NCBI GenBank assembly: GCA_022841505.1
Contig: JALHRK010000011.1
Span: forward strand, 1-44,771
Source: Saprospiraceae bacterium
GTDB taxonomy: Bacteria; Bacteroidota; Bacteroidia; Chitinophagales; Saprospiraceae
Direction of reading: 5' to 3'
Length of the DNA stretch: 44,771 bases
The position numbers and the translations under genes were made by a program. Positions 34,211-41,471 of this stretch are shown piece by piece (position 1 is the first letter of the stretch; each line of letters begins with the position of its first letter). The notes under the pieces are model-generated. The model searched no databases. It saw nothing but the letters and a program-made list of their open reading frames with translations, and had not been told where the DNA came from.

Positions 34211-35518
34211 TCACCTTATAGAATTCATTTTTAAACCTGGAATTTCCACCCGGAGCGTCGTATCCCCGATGGCAATAATGTCGTTTTCACAAAGCGTCCA
34301 TCCTGTTGCAGCATCCAAAAACTGGCCATTGACAAACACGCCATTTTTGGAAAACCGCCATTCCCGCAACGCATTATTCCATTGTCCGTCGCGAAGCCGC
34401 CAGGCCGGTGGCGATTCGTTCCACTCCAAAGTAGCGTGCATGCGCGAAATGTAGGCCGACCATTCTTCCCGGATGGCGATGTCGTTTTCACTATTTGGCG
34501 CCAGCCTGCCAATTCTTAAAAAATTGCGGTTTAAGGCGCTGATTAAATGATCGGGGCGATAAATTTTACCGTTTTCCTCCCCCTGCAACACACACAGGGC
34601 CAATTTCCGCCCTGAATGCTTCCGCCTGAACCCTTCGGAACGATCTGGCAACAAGCCAAGATCGGCCAGTATTTCCGCCACTTCCTGATAGCGGTCTCTG
34701 TAGTTGGGAGCAAGACACCGTTCGACTATTTGGATCCATCGGACATCCATACCCGGGCAATAGTGCCGGATCGGATCCAGCTGCCCCTGACTTGCCCGCT
34801 CCAAATACGGCCCAATATCTTGCTCCAACTCCCAGGGCCCGAAGGGATAGCGTCCTGCAAATAATTCGTAGCACAAAACGCCAAAAGCAAAAATATCTAT
34901 GGTTGGCAGCAACGTATCCCGACGGGTAAAGGGGTTGATCTGTTCCGGCGGCATATACGCGTAGCTGCCCAGAATGACATCGGGCTTTCCGGCTTTGCCC
35001 ACCTTTGTGAGTTGCGCATTCAGGTGCCCGGCGATGCCAAAATCCGTTAACCGAACCCGTTTGCCCTCGTCAAGCAGCACGTTTTCAGGCTTGAGGTCGC
35101 GGTGGATTTTACCGTTTTGGTGCAAAACCCTCAGCCCATACAGGATTTCTACCGCTATTTGTTCTGCTTCTGACTGCGACAAGCCCCGCTGGATTTGCTG
35201 TTGCAAATTCCCGTTCGGATAATAATCCATCACGAAATAGGGATTGCCATTCCAAACTCCGAAGCCCCGCGACTGCACAATGTGGGGGTTGTCTATCAGC
35301 CCTGTTTCGTATTCCAAGCGAAAGCGCCGCGTCATTTCGGCGTGCACAGACACAGGCGTTTCCCAAAGTTTCAATATTTTCAGAGCACGCAGCGCGCCTC
35401 CTGGATCTTCTTCCACCAGCGCCACGATGCCGTAACTTCCTTCGCCCAATTGCCGGTGTACATGATAGCGATCTACCTGCATACCCGGAACCAATTTTAT
35501 GGATTGCGGAAGCGTCAT
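34211..35518 (-). CDS. Ser/Thr protein kinase with C-terminal FHA domain
   Basis: A 435-residue soluble kinase without membrane helix. Kinase domain about 15-290: G-E-G-S-Y-G-I-V loop (25-32), ATP lysine K47, H-R-D-L-K-P-E-N with D141, and D-F-G at 159-161, so all catalytic residues are present and it is an RD kinase, unlike the second kinase of the cluster. The C-terminal FHA domain (about 335-428) shows the phosphothreonine-binding elements L-R-I-G-R, S-R-M-H and N-G. Kinase plus FHA in one chain allows the enzyme to bind its own or a partner's phosphothreonines. It is preceded (8-base gap) by a zinc-ribbon/FHA-like adaptor gene and followed by the C10 protease. Confidence 0.9.
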   Translation of the reverse strand: MTLPQSIKLVPGMQVDRYHVHRQLGEGSYGIVALVEEDPGGALRALKILKLWETPVSVHAEMTRRFRLEYETGLIDNPHIVQSRGFGVWNGNPYFVMDYYPNGNLQQQIQRGLSQSEAEQIAVEILYGLRVLHQNGKIHRDLKPENVLLDEGKRVRLTDFGIAGHLNAQLTKVGKAGKPDVILGSYAYMPPEQINPFTRRDTLLPTIDIFAFGVLCYELFAGRYPFGPWELEQDIGPYLERASQGQLDPIRHYCPGMDVRWIQIVERCLAPNYRDRYQEVAEILADLGLLPDRSEGFRRKHSGRKLALCVLQGEENGKIYRPDHLISALNRNFLRIGRLAPNSENDIAIREEWSAYISRMHATLEWNESPPAWRLRDGQWNNALREWRFSKNGVFVNGQFLDAATGWTLCENDIIAIGDTTLRVEIPGLKMNSIR

Positions 35519-35526
35519 TTGGCCAT

Positions 35527-36297
35527 TTATTTTTCAAGGAACTCGAACAAGCGGTCGCCCATCAGGATAACATCGCCGGTTTTTAATGCCACCGGCTGAT
35601 CTACCCGGATGAAAGTCGTTTGCTGCTGGCTGTCGTTGCGAATCAGCCATTGGCCGTTTTCGTAATAAATGGTCGCCTGTTGTTTTCCGGTGATGGCCAT
35701 ATTGGCGGGTTCCAGCATTTCCCGGTTCAGCGCCACAACTTCCCCTGAAAAAGGCAGTTCGGCCAAAGGCTCCTCTCCCGGACGCGCCAGGGGTTGCAGA
35801 CAAAACGAGGCTGCTTTTACCGACTGGCGCATCCATGGATTCACGGTGCCGGATGCAATTACCCGTTCCGGCGCTTTGGGTGGAGGCGGCGGCGCAACCG
35901 GTGAAAGCGCTGGCGGTGGTTCCTGAATGGCTTCGCCACCGGGCAGGGGCGCCTTGCACTGTACGCAAACAGATGCCGTGAGCAGGTTGGGGTAGCCGCA
36001 CCGCGCACAACTCAACGCTTTGTCCATGCTCACTGTGGCGGAGCCAATCACCGGAGAATCGGATGGCCTTGCGCCCGGTTTGCGGATAACAGAACCTTGC
36101 AGCGGCGCATTACACTCGATACAGCGCAACGCGCCAGCTACATTGAGTGTCGTGCAGTTTTGGCAGCGCACCTGGCCTTCGGGCAGTTGGTCATCTCCGC
36201 CGCGTGGCGCAATCATGGAGCCTTGCAGCGGCGCATTGCACTGCTCGCAGCGCAGGCGTCCGGCAGGATTATTATGTCCGCAGTTTTTGCAGGTCAT
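35527..36297 (-). CDS. triple zinc-ribbon protein with C-terminal FHA-like domain
   Basis: A 256-residue soluble protein. Three zinc-ribbon units C-x-x-C ... C-x-x-C are visible at about 3-20, 44-61 and 95-113 (C-K-N-C-G-H-N-N-P-A-G-R-L-R-C-E-Q-C is the first). A proline-rich linker (120-150) leads to a beta-rich domain (about 160-256) with R-E-M-L near its start, G-Q-W-L-I-R-N-D-S and L-K-T-G-D-V-I-L-M-G-D, which reads like an FHA domain although the canonical S-x-x-H is missing. It is probably a phosphoprotein adaptor for the FHA kinase 8 bases downstream. The gene follows a beta-barrel gene by 45 bases. Confidence 0.72.
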   Translation of the reverse strand: MTCKNCGHNNPAGRLRCEQCNAPLQGSMIAPRGGDDQLPEGQVRCQNCTTLNVAGALRCIECNAPLQGSVIRKPGARPSDSPVIGSATVSMDKALSCARCGYPNLLTASVCVQCKAPLPGGEAIQEPPPALSPVAPPPPPKAPERVIASGTVNPWMRQSVKAASFCLQPLARPGEEPLAELPFSGEVVALNREMLEPANMAITGKQQATIYYENGQWLIRNDSQQQTTFIRVDQPVALKTGDVILMGDRLFEFLEK

Positions 36298-36342
36298 GGC
36301 GTGGTGTGGTTGAGGATGGTGAAGTATTGTAAAATCGGATGT

Positions 36343-37143
36343 TTAATCCCAGCCACCGCCAAAGCTTTGCATATAGCCTAGCGTAACCTGGGCAGAGCGA
36401 TTTTTGAGCGAATTATTTTCGTTATCACTATTGTCAATATTGGATAAGCCGAGTAAAAAACGGGCGTCAAAAACAATGCTGCCGCTGCCGAGATTGTAAT
36501 TAAGGCCAAAACCAGCTATTGCTCCAAAATCGAAAGATTTATACTGATCTCTGCTTCCGCTGCCAAAATCTAAGATGGTCTCTAATATTGGCGAGTTGAA
36601 AGTACCTCCAAAGAAATTTTCTATTTTACTTAGTGTGCTTTGACCTGATGATGGGTCTTTAAAATCGTCCAAAGTGAATTTAGCTTTGCTACCAAAACCA
36701 AGGTTTGGACCAACGAATATATTACCACCTAATGTAGTTCCCCTAAACTTGTATTTAAACAAAATCGGAATATCAATATAACTTAATATAAAATTACGAA
36801 CACTACCGTCCGTAACTGAGACCAAAAACGTTTGGGTTCCAGAAGGATCAGTCATTTCAATATTATCAAATGTCTGCACCAACCCCTTCTCTGTTTCGCG
36901 CCGGTCTCCTCTTTGTGAATATAATATTTCAGGTTGGAGCGCGAACCTCCCCCCCATAGGTATCTCTAAAGCAATTCCTGCCAAAAATCCTACCTTAAAG
37001 TAAGAATCAAAATTATCATTTAAGCCATCACCCATGCCAAACCTCGAAAACGTCACTCCCCCCTTCACCCCCAGCGAAATCTGTGCCTGAGCCATTGGAG
37101 TCAGCAATACAGCAAACAATGCAAAAAACAATACCTTTTTCAT
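36343..37143 (-). CDS. PorT-family outer-membrane beta-barrel protein
   Basis: A 266-residue exported barrel. Signal peptide at 1-20 (ending A-Q-A-Q), then the typical first strand I-S-L-G-V-K-G-G-V-T-F-S-R-F and further strands such as P-E-I-L-Y-S-Q-R-G, Y-I-D-I-P-I-L-F-K-Y-K-F and F-V-G-P-N-L-G-F, all characteristic of the porin-family eight-stranded barrels of Bacteroidota (PorT/OMP_b-brl_2). Function is unknown. It follows the LytTR gene by 50 bases and opens the structural part of the block. Confidence 0.82.
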   Translation of the reverse strand: MKKVLFFALFAVLLTPMAQAQISLGVKGGVTFSRFGMGDGLNDNFDSYFKVGFLAGIALEIPMGGRFALQPEILYSQRGDRRETEKGLVQTFDNIEMTDPSGTQTFLVSVTDGSVRNFILSYIDIPILFKYKFRGTTLGGNIFVGPNLGFGSKAKFTLDDFKDPSSGQSTLSKIENFFGGTFNSPILETILDFGSGSRDQYKSFDFGAIAGFGLNYNLGSGSIVFDARFLLGLSNIDNSDNENNSLKNRSAQVTLGYMQSFGGGWD

Positions 37144-37193
37144 GGTTGTCGTTGTTATGTATTAAAAAAATAAGACCTTCTTTAAAATCTAAG

Positions 37194-37547
37194 TCAAATT
37201 ACATTCAACCGTTTCAGCAGGGCTTTCCGGCGAGCGCGGGCCACTTGTACAGCAGATCCATCAGAAAGCACCAGTGCGTGATCGCCGCGCCGGTTCCAGT
37301 GCTGAAGGTGATGCAGGTTGACTAAGCACGAATTGTGAACCCGAAAAAAAAAAGCACTGCCCGACAAAGCTTCCTCCAAAGCCCGCAGGCTTCGATTCAC
37401 CTGAATTGGAGGGTTTCCTGTCCGGTGTATTACAACTGCCGCGCCCACTACCCGGCAACAAATAATTTCACTGTGGCGCAGGGTGGCATATCCATCCGGT
37501 ACAGGCAGTGTAATTATGTCGTTGCTATCTTGTGAAATCATTGGCAT
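37194..37547 (-). CDS. stand-alone LytTR DNA-binding regulator
   Basis: A 117-residue transcription regulator made up only of a LytTR domain; there is no receiver domain, so it is not a classical response regulator. The pattern A-T-L-R-H-S-E-I-I-C-C, the R-S-L-R-A-L-E-E-A-L helix and the F-F-R-V-H-N-S-C-L-V-N-L-H-H-L motif (about 68-82) are diagnostic. It is the first gene of the long minus-strand block: the next gene starts 50 bases on. Two direct repeats with 21-base period, the spacing LytTR proteins prefer, lie 18-49 bases before its start, which suggests autoregulation. A second in-frame ATG lies two codons in. Confidence 0.88.
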   Translation of the reverse strand: MPMISQDSNDIITLPVPDGYATLRHSEIICCRVVGAAVVIHRTGNPPIQVNRSLRALEEALSGSAFFFRVHNSCLVNLHHLQHWNRRGDHALVLSDGSAVQVARARRKALLKRLNVI

Positions 37548-37564
37548 TCGGTTTACTTTTGCCT

Positions 37565-37596
37565 GTAATTGGTCGTTTTGGGCTTGTAATTGGTCG
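37565..37596. promoter_or_regulatory. candidate LytTR operator: two direct repeats, 21-bp period
   Basis: GTAATTGGTCG occurs at 37565-37575 and again at 37586-37596. The distance of 21 bases equals two turns of DNA, the known arrangement for LytTR sites (AgrA, ComE type). Related but weaker copies are GCAATTGTCGTTTGG at 37641-37655 and CAATTTGTCGTTTG at 37731-37744. All lie in the spacer between the LytTR gene and the divergent gene at 37770, so both could be controlled. Confidence 0.55.
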
Positions 37597-37650
37597 CAAG
37601 ATAGCGCCGCACTTTCCCAACTGACAAGGACAATTTAAGGGCAATTGTCG

Positions 37651-37684
37651 TTTGGTTTTTGCAGGCGCGTTTTTTATATATTTG
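37651..37684 (+). promoter_or_regulatory. Bacteroidota-type promoter for the gene at 37770
   Basis: TATATTTG at 37677-37684 fits the -7 consensus TAnnTTTG, and TTTG at 37651-37654 lies 22 bases upstream as a -33 box. The expected start of transcription is near 37690, giving an 80-base leader. The -33 box overlaps one of the GTCGTTTGG operator-like motifs. Confidence 0.5.
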
Positions 37685-37769
37685 TTTTAAAGTATTGAAA
37701 ATTAACAAAATAAGAACATTTTATCTTAGTCAATTTGTCGTTTGAAAAATTTCTGAAGCCCGCTATACT

Positions 37770-39260
37770 ATGGCAAATTATAAGTTATTTTCGACGCTCA
37801 GAACGCTTCGCGAAGAGGAATTCAAAGACTTTGGGCGTTGGCTGGAATCCCCGATTCACAACACAAACGTGCAATTAGTGCGCCTTTTTGCTTATCTGCG
37901 TCGTTACCTTCCAGAATTAAAAGATGCCAAAGCACTAACCAAAGAGCGCCTTTACACACACCTGTACAAAGACGAATTCAAGGAAAAGCGCATCCGGGAT
38001 CTGATGTCTCATCTTAAAAAGCAAGCAGAAGATTTTATTGCCTGGAAACAAATGGAACACCATCCAACCCTGTACACAAAAGCCCTGATTGAAGGGTTGG
38101 AGCAACGGGAAGCGTACGAGTTATTCCAACAAGTCATCGAACAGCAGGAAAAAGCCATCGGGGCAGAAAAGCGTCCGGCGCTTGGGGTGCAGTATTTTGC
38201 AGACCAATACGAGCTTGCTCACCGGTTGTTTTTTCATCCGCATACGGATAAATCGGCAGAAAGCACCCCACTCTTTCACAAAATGGGTAATTACCTGGAA
38301 ACTGTTATTGCAATATCAGCCCTTCACCTGCTTTGCGAATCGCGGATCAGGAGCTTGAGCGTAGGCGATACAGCATCCTGGGATTTAGCCAGCCGCATTC
38401 AACAATTCATTGGTGATAACAGACAGGCCATTCATCCCTTAGCCCTATTTTTTGCAGATTTGCTAGACCTGTTCGATTCCCCTGATTTGGATGCTTTTAT
38501 TGTGCATTGTAGCGCATTGGAACAATTGGAAAATCAAACGCATTATTTCGATTACGGTATGGCCTCCAAAATGCTGCTCAATTTTGCTAATTTACAATTG
38601 CGAAACGGGCAGGTAGCGTATCTTCCGCACTTGCTGAAGCTTCACGAGCAAACCTTAGATGCGCAATTACGCCATATCGGGCCACAGCTTTCCTCCATTC
38701 GTTTCAGCAATATTGTGATTCATGCTGTGCTGAGCCGGGAGTTTGACTGGGCAAACCGCTTTATCGAAAAGTATCAGGCTTATTTGCCGGAAGGCAAAAA
38801 AGACCCTGCGGTAAATTTTGCACACGTGTATTGGCATTTCCACTATGCCTGGTCTAACGGACAAGCAGCGCACTATTCCAAAGCCTACGAATATGTCAAT
38901 AAAATTAATTATACCAACCCCATGTTTGATATTCGGTTGCGGGCCATTGAGCTGCGTATCGGTTTCGAATGCCTTGGCCGCGAAACCAATGACGAATGGA
39001 TAAAAAAACGCCTGCTGTTGTTTCAACGCTACCTTCGGCAACGGGAAGACCTTCCCGCGGATCATAAAAAAGATTATACGCGCTTTGCTCAATTGTTTGG
39101 GCAATTAGTCAATGCCCGTTCCTCTAAAAGCCAATTGATGCGGGTTTATGATGCCGTTCGGAAATATCCTCCATTCGCGCTGCAACAATGGCTGGAAGAT
39201 CGGGCGGCACAACTGCTGGAAGCTATACCCTCGAACACTAAAGAACAGAAACGGGGCTAA
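37770..39260 (+). CDS. helical-repeat protein of unknown function
   Basis: A 496-residue cytoplasmic protein with no signal peptide and no membrane segment. It is almost entirely alpha-helical and rich in aromatic and leucine residues, with pairs of helices resembling degenerate TPR or HAT repeats (for example A-H-Y-S-K-A-Y-E-Y-V-N-K). The N-terminus (L-F-S-T-L-R-T-L-R-E-E-E-F-K-D-F-G-R-W-L-E-S-P split over residues 6-29) seems a distinct domain of about 95 residues. I do not recognise a catalytic motif. It has its own promoter and is transcribed away from the LytTR operon. Downstream, on the other strand, lies the double-glycine peptide gene. Confidence 0.75.
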   Translation: MANYKLFSTLRTLREEEFKDFGRWLESPIHNTNVQLVRLFAYLRRYLPELKDAKALTKERLYTHLYKDEFKEKRIRDLMSHLKKQAEDFIAWKQMEHHPTLYTKALIEGLEQREAYELFQQVIEQQEKAIGAEKRPALGVQYFADQYELAHRLFFHPHTDKSAESTPLFHKMGNYLETVIAISALHLLCESRIRSLSVGDTASWDLASRIQQFIGDNRQAIHPLALFFADLLDLFDSPDLDAFIVHCSALEQLENQTHYFDYGMASKMLLNFANLQLRNGQVAYLPHLLKLHEQTLDAQLRHIGPQLSSIRFSNIVIHAVLSREFDWANRFIEKYQAYLPEGKKDPAVNFAHVYWHFHYAWSNGQAAHYSKAYEYVNKINYTNPMFDIRLRAIELRIGFECLGRETNDEWIKKRLLLFQRYLRQREDLPADHKKDYTRFAQLFGQLVNARSSKSQLMRVYDAVRKYPPFALQQWLEDRAAQLLEAIPSNTKEQKRG

Positions 39261-39287
39261 ATGGAAGGCGGCTAAAAATGGTCCAGC

Positions 39288-39333
39288 TAAAAAAGGCGGG
39301 CGCTGCCTGAAAATCAAGGAGTTTCAGCGCCCG
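39288..39333 (-). terminator. Rho-independent terminator for the double-glycine peptide gene
   Basis: On the minus strand a stem GGGCGCTG (39332-39325) pairs with CAGCGCCC (39305-39298) and is followed by GCC and six T. It lies 10 bases after the peptide stop codon at 39343. In the other direction it has no T-run, but may still stall transcription from 37770. Confidence 0.65.
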
Positions 39334-39342
39334 GCCTGGTGC

Positions 39343-39468
39343 TTAGCCGTCGGCGATATCGTCGCTTCCGATAAAATCGTCGCCACCTTTTATTTGATCT
39401 AATTGTTCATCGGTGAGTACTGTAAAGGCATAGGATGCCCGGTCCGCATTGAATGGCAGATTGTTCAT
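39343..39468 (-). CDS. 41-residue double-glycine leader peptide, possible RiPP or bacteriocin precursor
   Basis: A small gene not covered by usual length cut-offs: 41 codons, ATG at 39468, TAA at 39345-39343. The sequence is M-N-N-L-P-F-N-A-D-R, then a leader-like part L-T-D-E-Q-L-D-Q-I-K-G-G ending at residue 29, then a very short acidic tail (D-D-F-I-G-S-D-D-I-A-D-G). The L-x-x-E-x-L-x-x-I-x-G-G pattern is the hallmark of leaders cut by C39-type peptidase transporters and of Bacteroidota natural-product precursors. The tail has no Cys and only one Ser, so classical lanthipeptide chemistry is unlikely. No maturation enzyme or peptidase transporter is encoded in the window. A terminator follows at once, which supports a real transcript. 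Confidence 0.6.
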   Translation of the reverse strand: MNNLPFNADRASYAFTVLTDEQLDQIKGGDDFIGSDDIADG

Positions 39469-39986
39469 AACACAACAGATTAAGGGTTAAGAAATGAGAT
39501 TCCGAACCGGCACTCGCAAGAGTAACCGGCCAACCCAGTGTGTTATCCGCGGCCAACACGCTGGCGCCCCCGAACGGGGCGGAAGCCAGATTGCGCAAGT
39601 GGCTTCAAAATACTATTGCTGGCAAAGTCGTTAAGGTGACTACGGAATAAGGAGTTTTTTTCTGACTATGCCTGCGGCCAATATTTAGCCAACATGGCGG
39701 TATCCCGAAGTGAAGCCAGGTAAAAATTATTCACAATCACTGACAATACCTGGAGGCAAACTTATTGCAGGAAGTGTAGGGAATCATTAAAAAATCCTTT
39801 GCAAAACAAGTCTGCAAAGGATTTGCAAAACAACTTCGATGAATTGTTGGGCATCTTCGATTGAATTTATGTTAAACCTGTCACTTTAGGCGGCTGAAAT
39901 TATTCTAAAAAAACAGCGTAGCTTACCTTTATTGCCTGTATAACATTGTGTTCGATACAACATTAAGAAGAAACAATCATTACAGT
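39469..39986. other. 537-base intergenic spacer with one strong hairpin
   Basis: No convincing gene is visible; the longest + frame (from 39494, about 46 codons) has no protein character. At 39792-39803 and 39813-39824 the perfect 12-base arms AAATCCTTTGCA and TGCAAAGGATTT form a hairpin with 9-base loop; on the minus strand it is followed by TTTTTT, like a terminator, though no minus-strand gene ends there. TACCTTTA at 39924-39931 is a possible -7 box for the gene at 40006. Confidence 0.5.
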
Positions 39987-40006
39987 ACTAGTCTTAACTA
40001 GTCTTA
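39987..40006 (+). repeat. tandem ACTAGTCTTA duplication at a start codon
   Basis: The 10-mer ACTAGTCTTA occurs twice without gap; the last A is the A of the ATG start at 40006. Each copy contains the palindrome ACTAGT. It occupies the ribosome-binding region, where no Shine-Dalgarno sequence is seen. Confidence 0.6.
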
Positions 40007-41358
40007 TGAATGCAATAGAAAAATTTTGGATAGAAATAGGAGCGTTGATCACCACTAAATTCGGGAATGGCCATCCCAAGGACTGGGATAAGTTTAAAAT
40101 TGATGTCTTCCTCCGGGGGTTCCAGAAAAAACTGGAGTCCGTATGCCAGGAAGATTCACAAAAAGCAGCCTTATGCGGGGCATCCAGGTCAGCAAATGGA
40201 AAAATGCAAAGCCCTGGTTTGTCTTATCATTCTTTCCGGCGAATTTTTATCACAAAAGAGAGTATGGGAAACCGCACCACCAGAGAGATGTTTGCCATCT
40301 ACTTTGGTTTTGATTCAGTGGATGATTTTCTGACTCGAAAAAGAATTGACGGTGACCCTGATCCGGAACAAACGGAGTTTCAGAAAATGTCTTCTGATAC
40401 GGTTGTTAAGGGAAATTTCAAGTTTTACCCACTCCTACTCATTGCGTTTGCCGTGGTGATCGGCGGCATCATCGTTTTTATTCAAAATCATTTCGAATTC
40501 AGTAATCCCTTCTTTGGCTCTACTATAAAACCATCTGTGACAAAGTACATGCTCGTTAGACATGACGGCGGCATCGCAATAGTAAACCTTAAAAAAAAGA
40601 CCTTAACAGAATTGGTCCGAAACAATCCTAATATTATTGGTTTTGATTTTGACCCAAAAACAAGAATGCTATTTTGGGCTAATGTAAATCCAGAATACCG
40701 ATGCATCTCTCGCGTTCAATTGAACAACACCTTTACGGGAATAGAAAGTGGAACCCTGAATACCCGGCTTACCCAACGTATGGGATTTCCTACCGGGGTT
40801 GTTCTTGACACCGAAAAAAAATTGATTTACTGTGCCGACTTAATCAATGCTATCATAGTCGTATACGACTATGATGGTATTGTACAATCCCCGTCTCTGA
40901 TTGGCAAAATAGAAGGCAAGCTCTCTTCAGTTGAACTGGACGCAAAGCAACAGGTACTTTATTGGACAGACATAAAAAACAATAAAATTGGCCGGATATC
41001 TTTAGCCGATGGACGGAAGGATCCCGATTTCATTACCGCAACGGACAGCTTTCCAGATGGGCTGTCTATTGATACACTTCATGACAAAATTTATTGGGCC
41101 AGTTACCCATCTAATAAAATTGGTTGGGCTTTTATCCCGGAGCCAACGCCCAATTTGGTGCCTGTTAACGAAAGCCCTGCTGCCATTGAAGTAGATCCAA
41201 CGGATGGGACATTATTCTACTCCTTACGCGATGGGGAACACTTCCGTGAGGTTAGTTTGAATGAAGAGAAAGTTACGCTTAGCTTCTCAAATAAAAATAT
41301 TTTCCCCGCCGGAGGAACCAGTCCCGGCGTTTTGAAAATCTTCCAAGTAAAAAATTAG
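40006..41358 (+). CDS. membrane protein with N-terminal helical domain and YWTD/NHL-type beta-propeller
   Basis: A 450-residue single-pass protein. Residues 1-125 form an intracellular helical domain with L-S-Y-H-S-F-R-R-I-F-I-T-K and F-A-I-Y-F-G-F-D-S-V-D-D-F-L, a pattern that could be DNA-binding or oligomerising but which I cannot name. A membrane helix follows at about 145-165. The outside part (about 180-450) contains repeated strands like L-F-W-A-N, L-I-Y-C-A-D, V-L-Y-W-T-D, K-I-Y-W-A-S and L-F-Y-S-L, typical of low-density-lipoprotein-receptor YWTD propellers, six blades by count. The structure suggests a membrane sensor or adhesion protein. It stands alone, with an unusual repeat at its start codon. 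Confidence 0.75.
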   Translation: MNAIEKFWIEIGALITTKFGNGHPKDWDKFKIDVFLRGFQKKLESVCQEDSQKAALCGASRSANGKMQSPGLSYHSFRRIFITKESMGNRTTREMFAIYFGFDSVDDFLTRKRIDGDPDPEQTEFQKMSSDTVVKGNFKFYPLLLIAFAVVIGGIIVFIQNHFEFSNPFFGSTIKPSVTKYMLVRHDGGIAIVNLKKKTLTELVRNNPNIIGFDFDPKTRMLFWANVNPEYRCISRVQLNNTFTGIESGTLNTRLTQRMGFPTGVVLDTEKKLIYCADLINAIIVVYDYDGIVQSPSLIGKIEGKLSSVELDAKQQVLYWTDIKNNKIGRISLADGRKDPDFITATDSFPDGLSIDTLHDKIYWASYPSNKIGWAFIPEPTPNLVPVNESPAAIEVDPTDGTLFYSLRDGEHFREVSLNEEKVTLSFSNKNIFPAGGTSPGVLKIFQVKN

Positions 41359-41393
41359 ACTCGCTTCAATGGCTCAGCCATTTCCTAAACTAA

Positions 41394-41446
41394 AAGATGC
41401 ATTCACCCCCGAGCAGCATTAGCATCAATCGGAATGAATGCATCTT
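41394..41446. terminator. hairpin between convergent genes
   Basis: AAGATGCATTCA (41394-41405) and TGAATGCATCTT (41435-41446) are perfect 12-base inverted arms with a 29-base loop, 35 bases after the stop at 41358 and 25 bases before the GH3 remnant. There is no proper T-run, so terminator function is only inferred. Confidence 0.4.
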
Positions 41447-41471
41447 AAGTAAAAAATATAAACAGAAATGT

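Noticed and set aside
15990-37547. Complete type VI secretion locus
   Set aside because: Kinase, phosphatase, FHA and a TssR-like protein are present, but no Hcp, VgrG, sheath, baseplate or ClpV gene is found.
39494-39634. Small plus-strand frame of about 46 codons
   Set aside because: Its composition is not protein-like, no ribosome-binding context is seen and it lies opposite the leader region of the double-glycine peptide gene.
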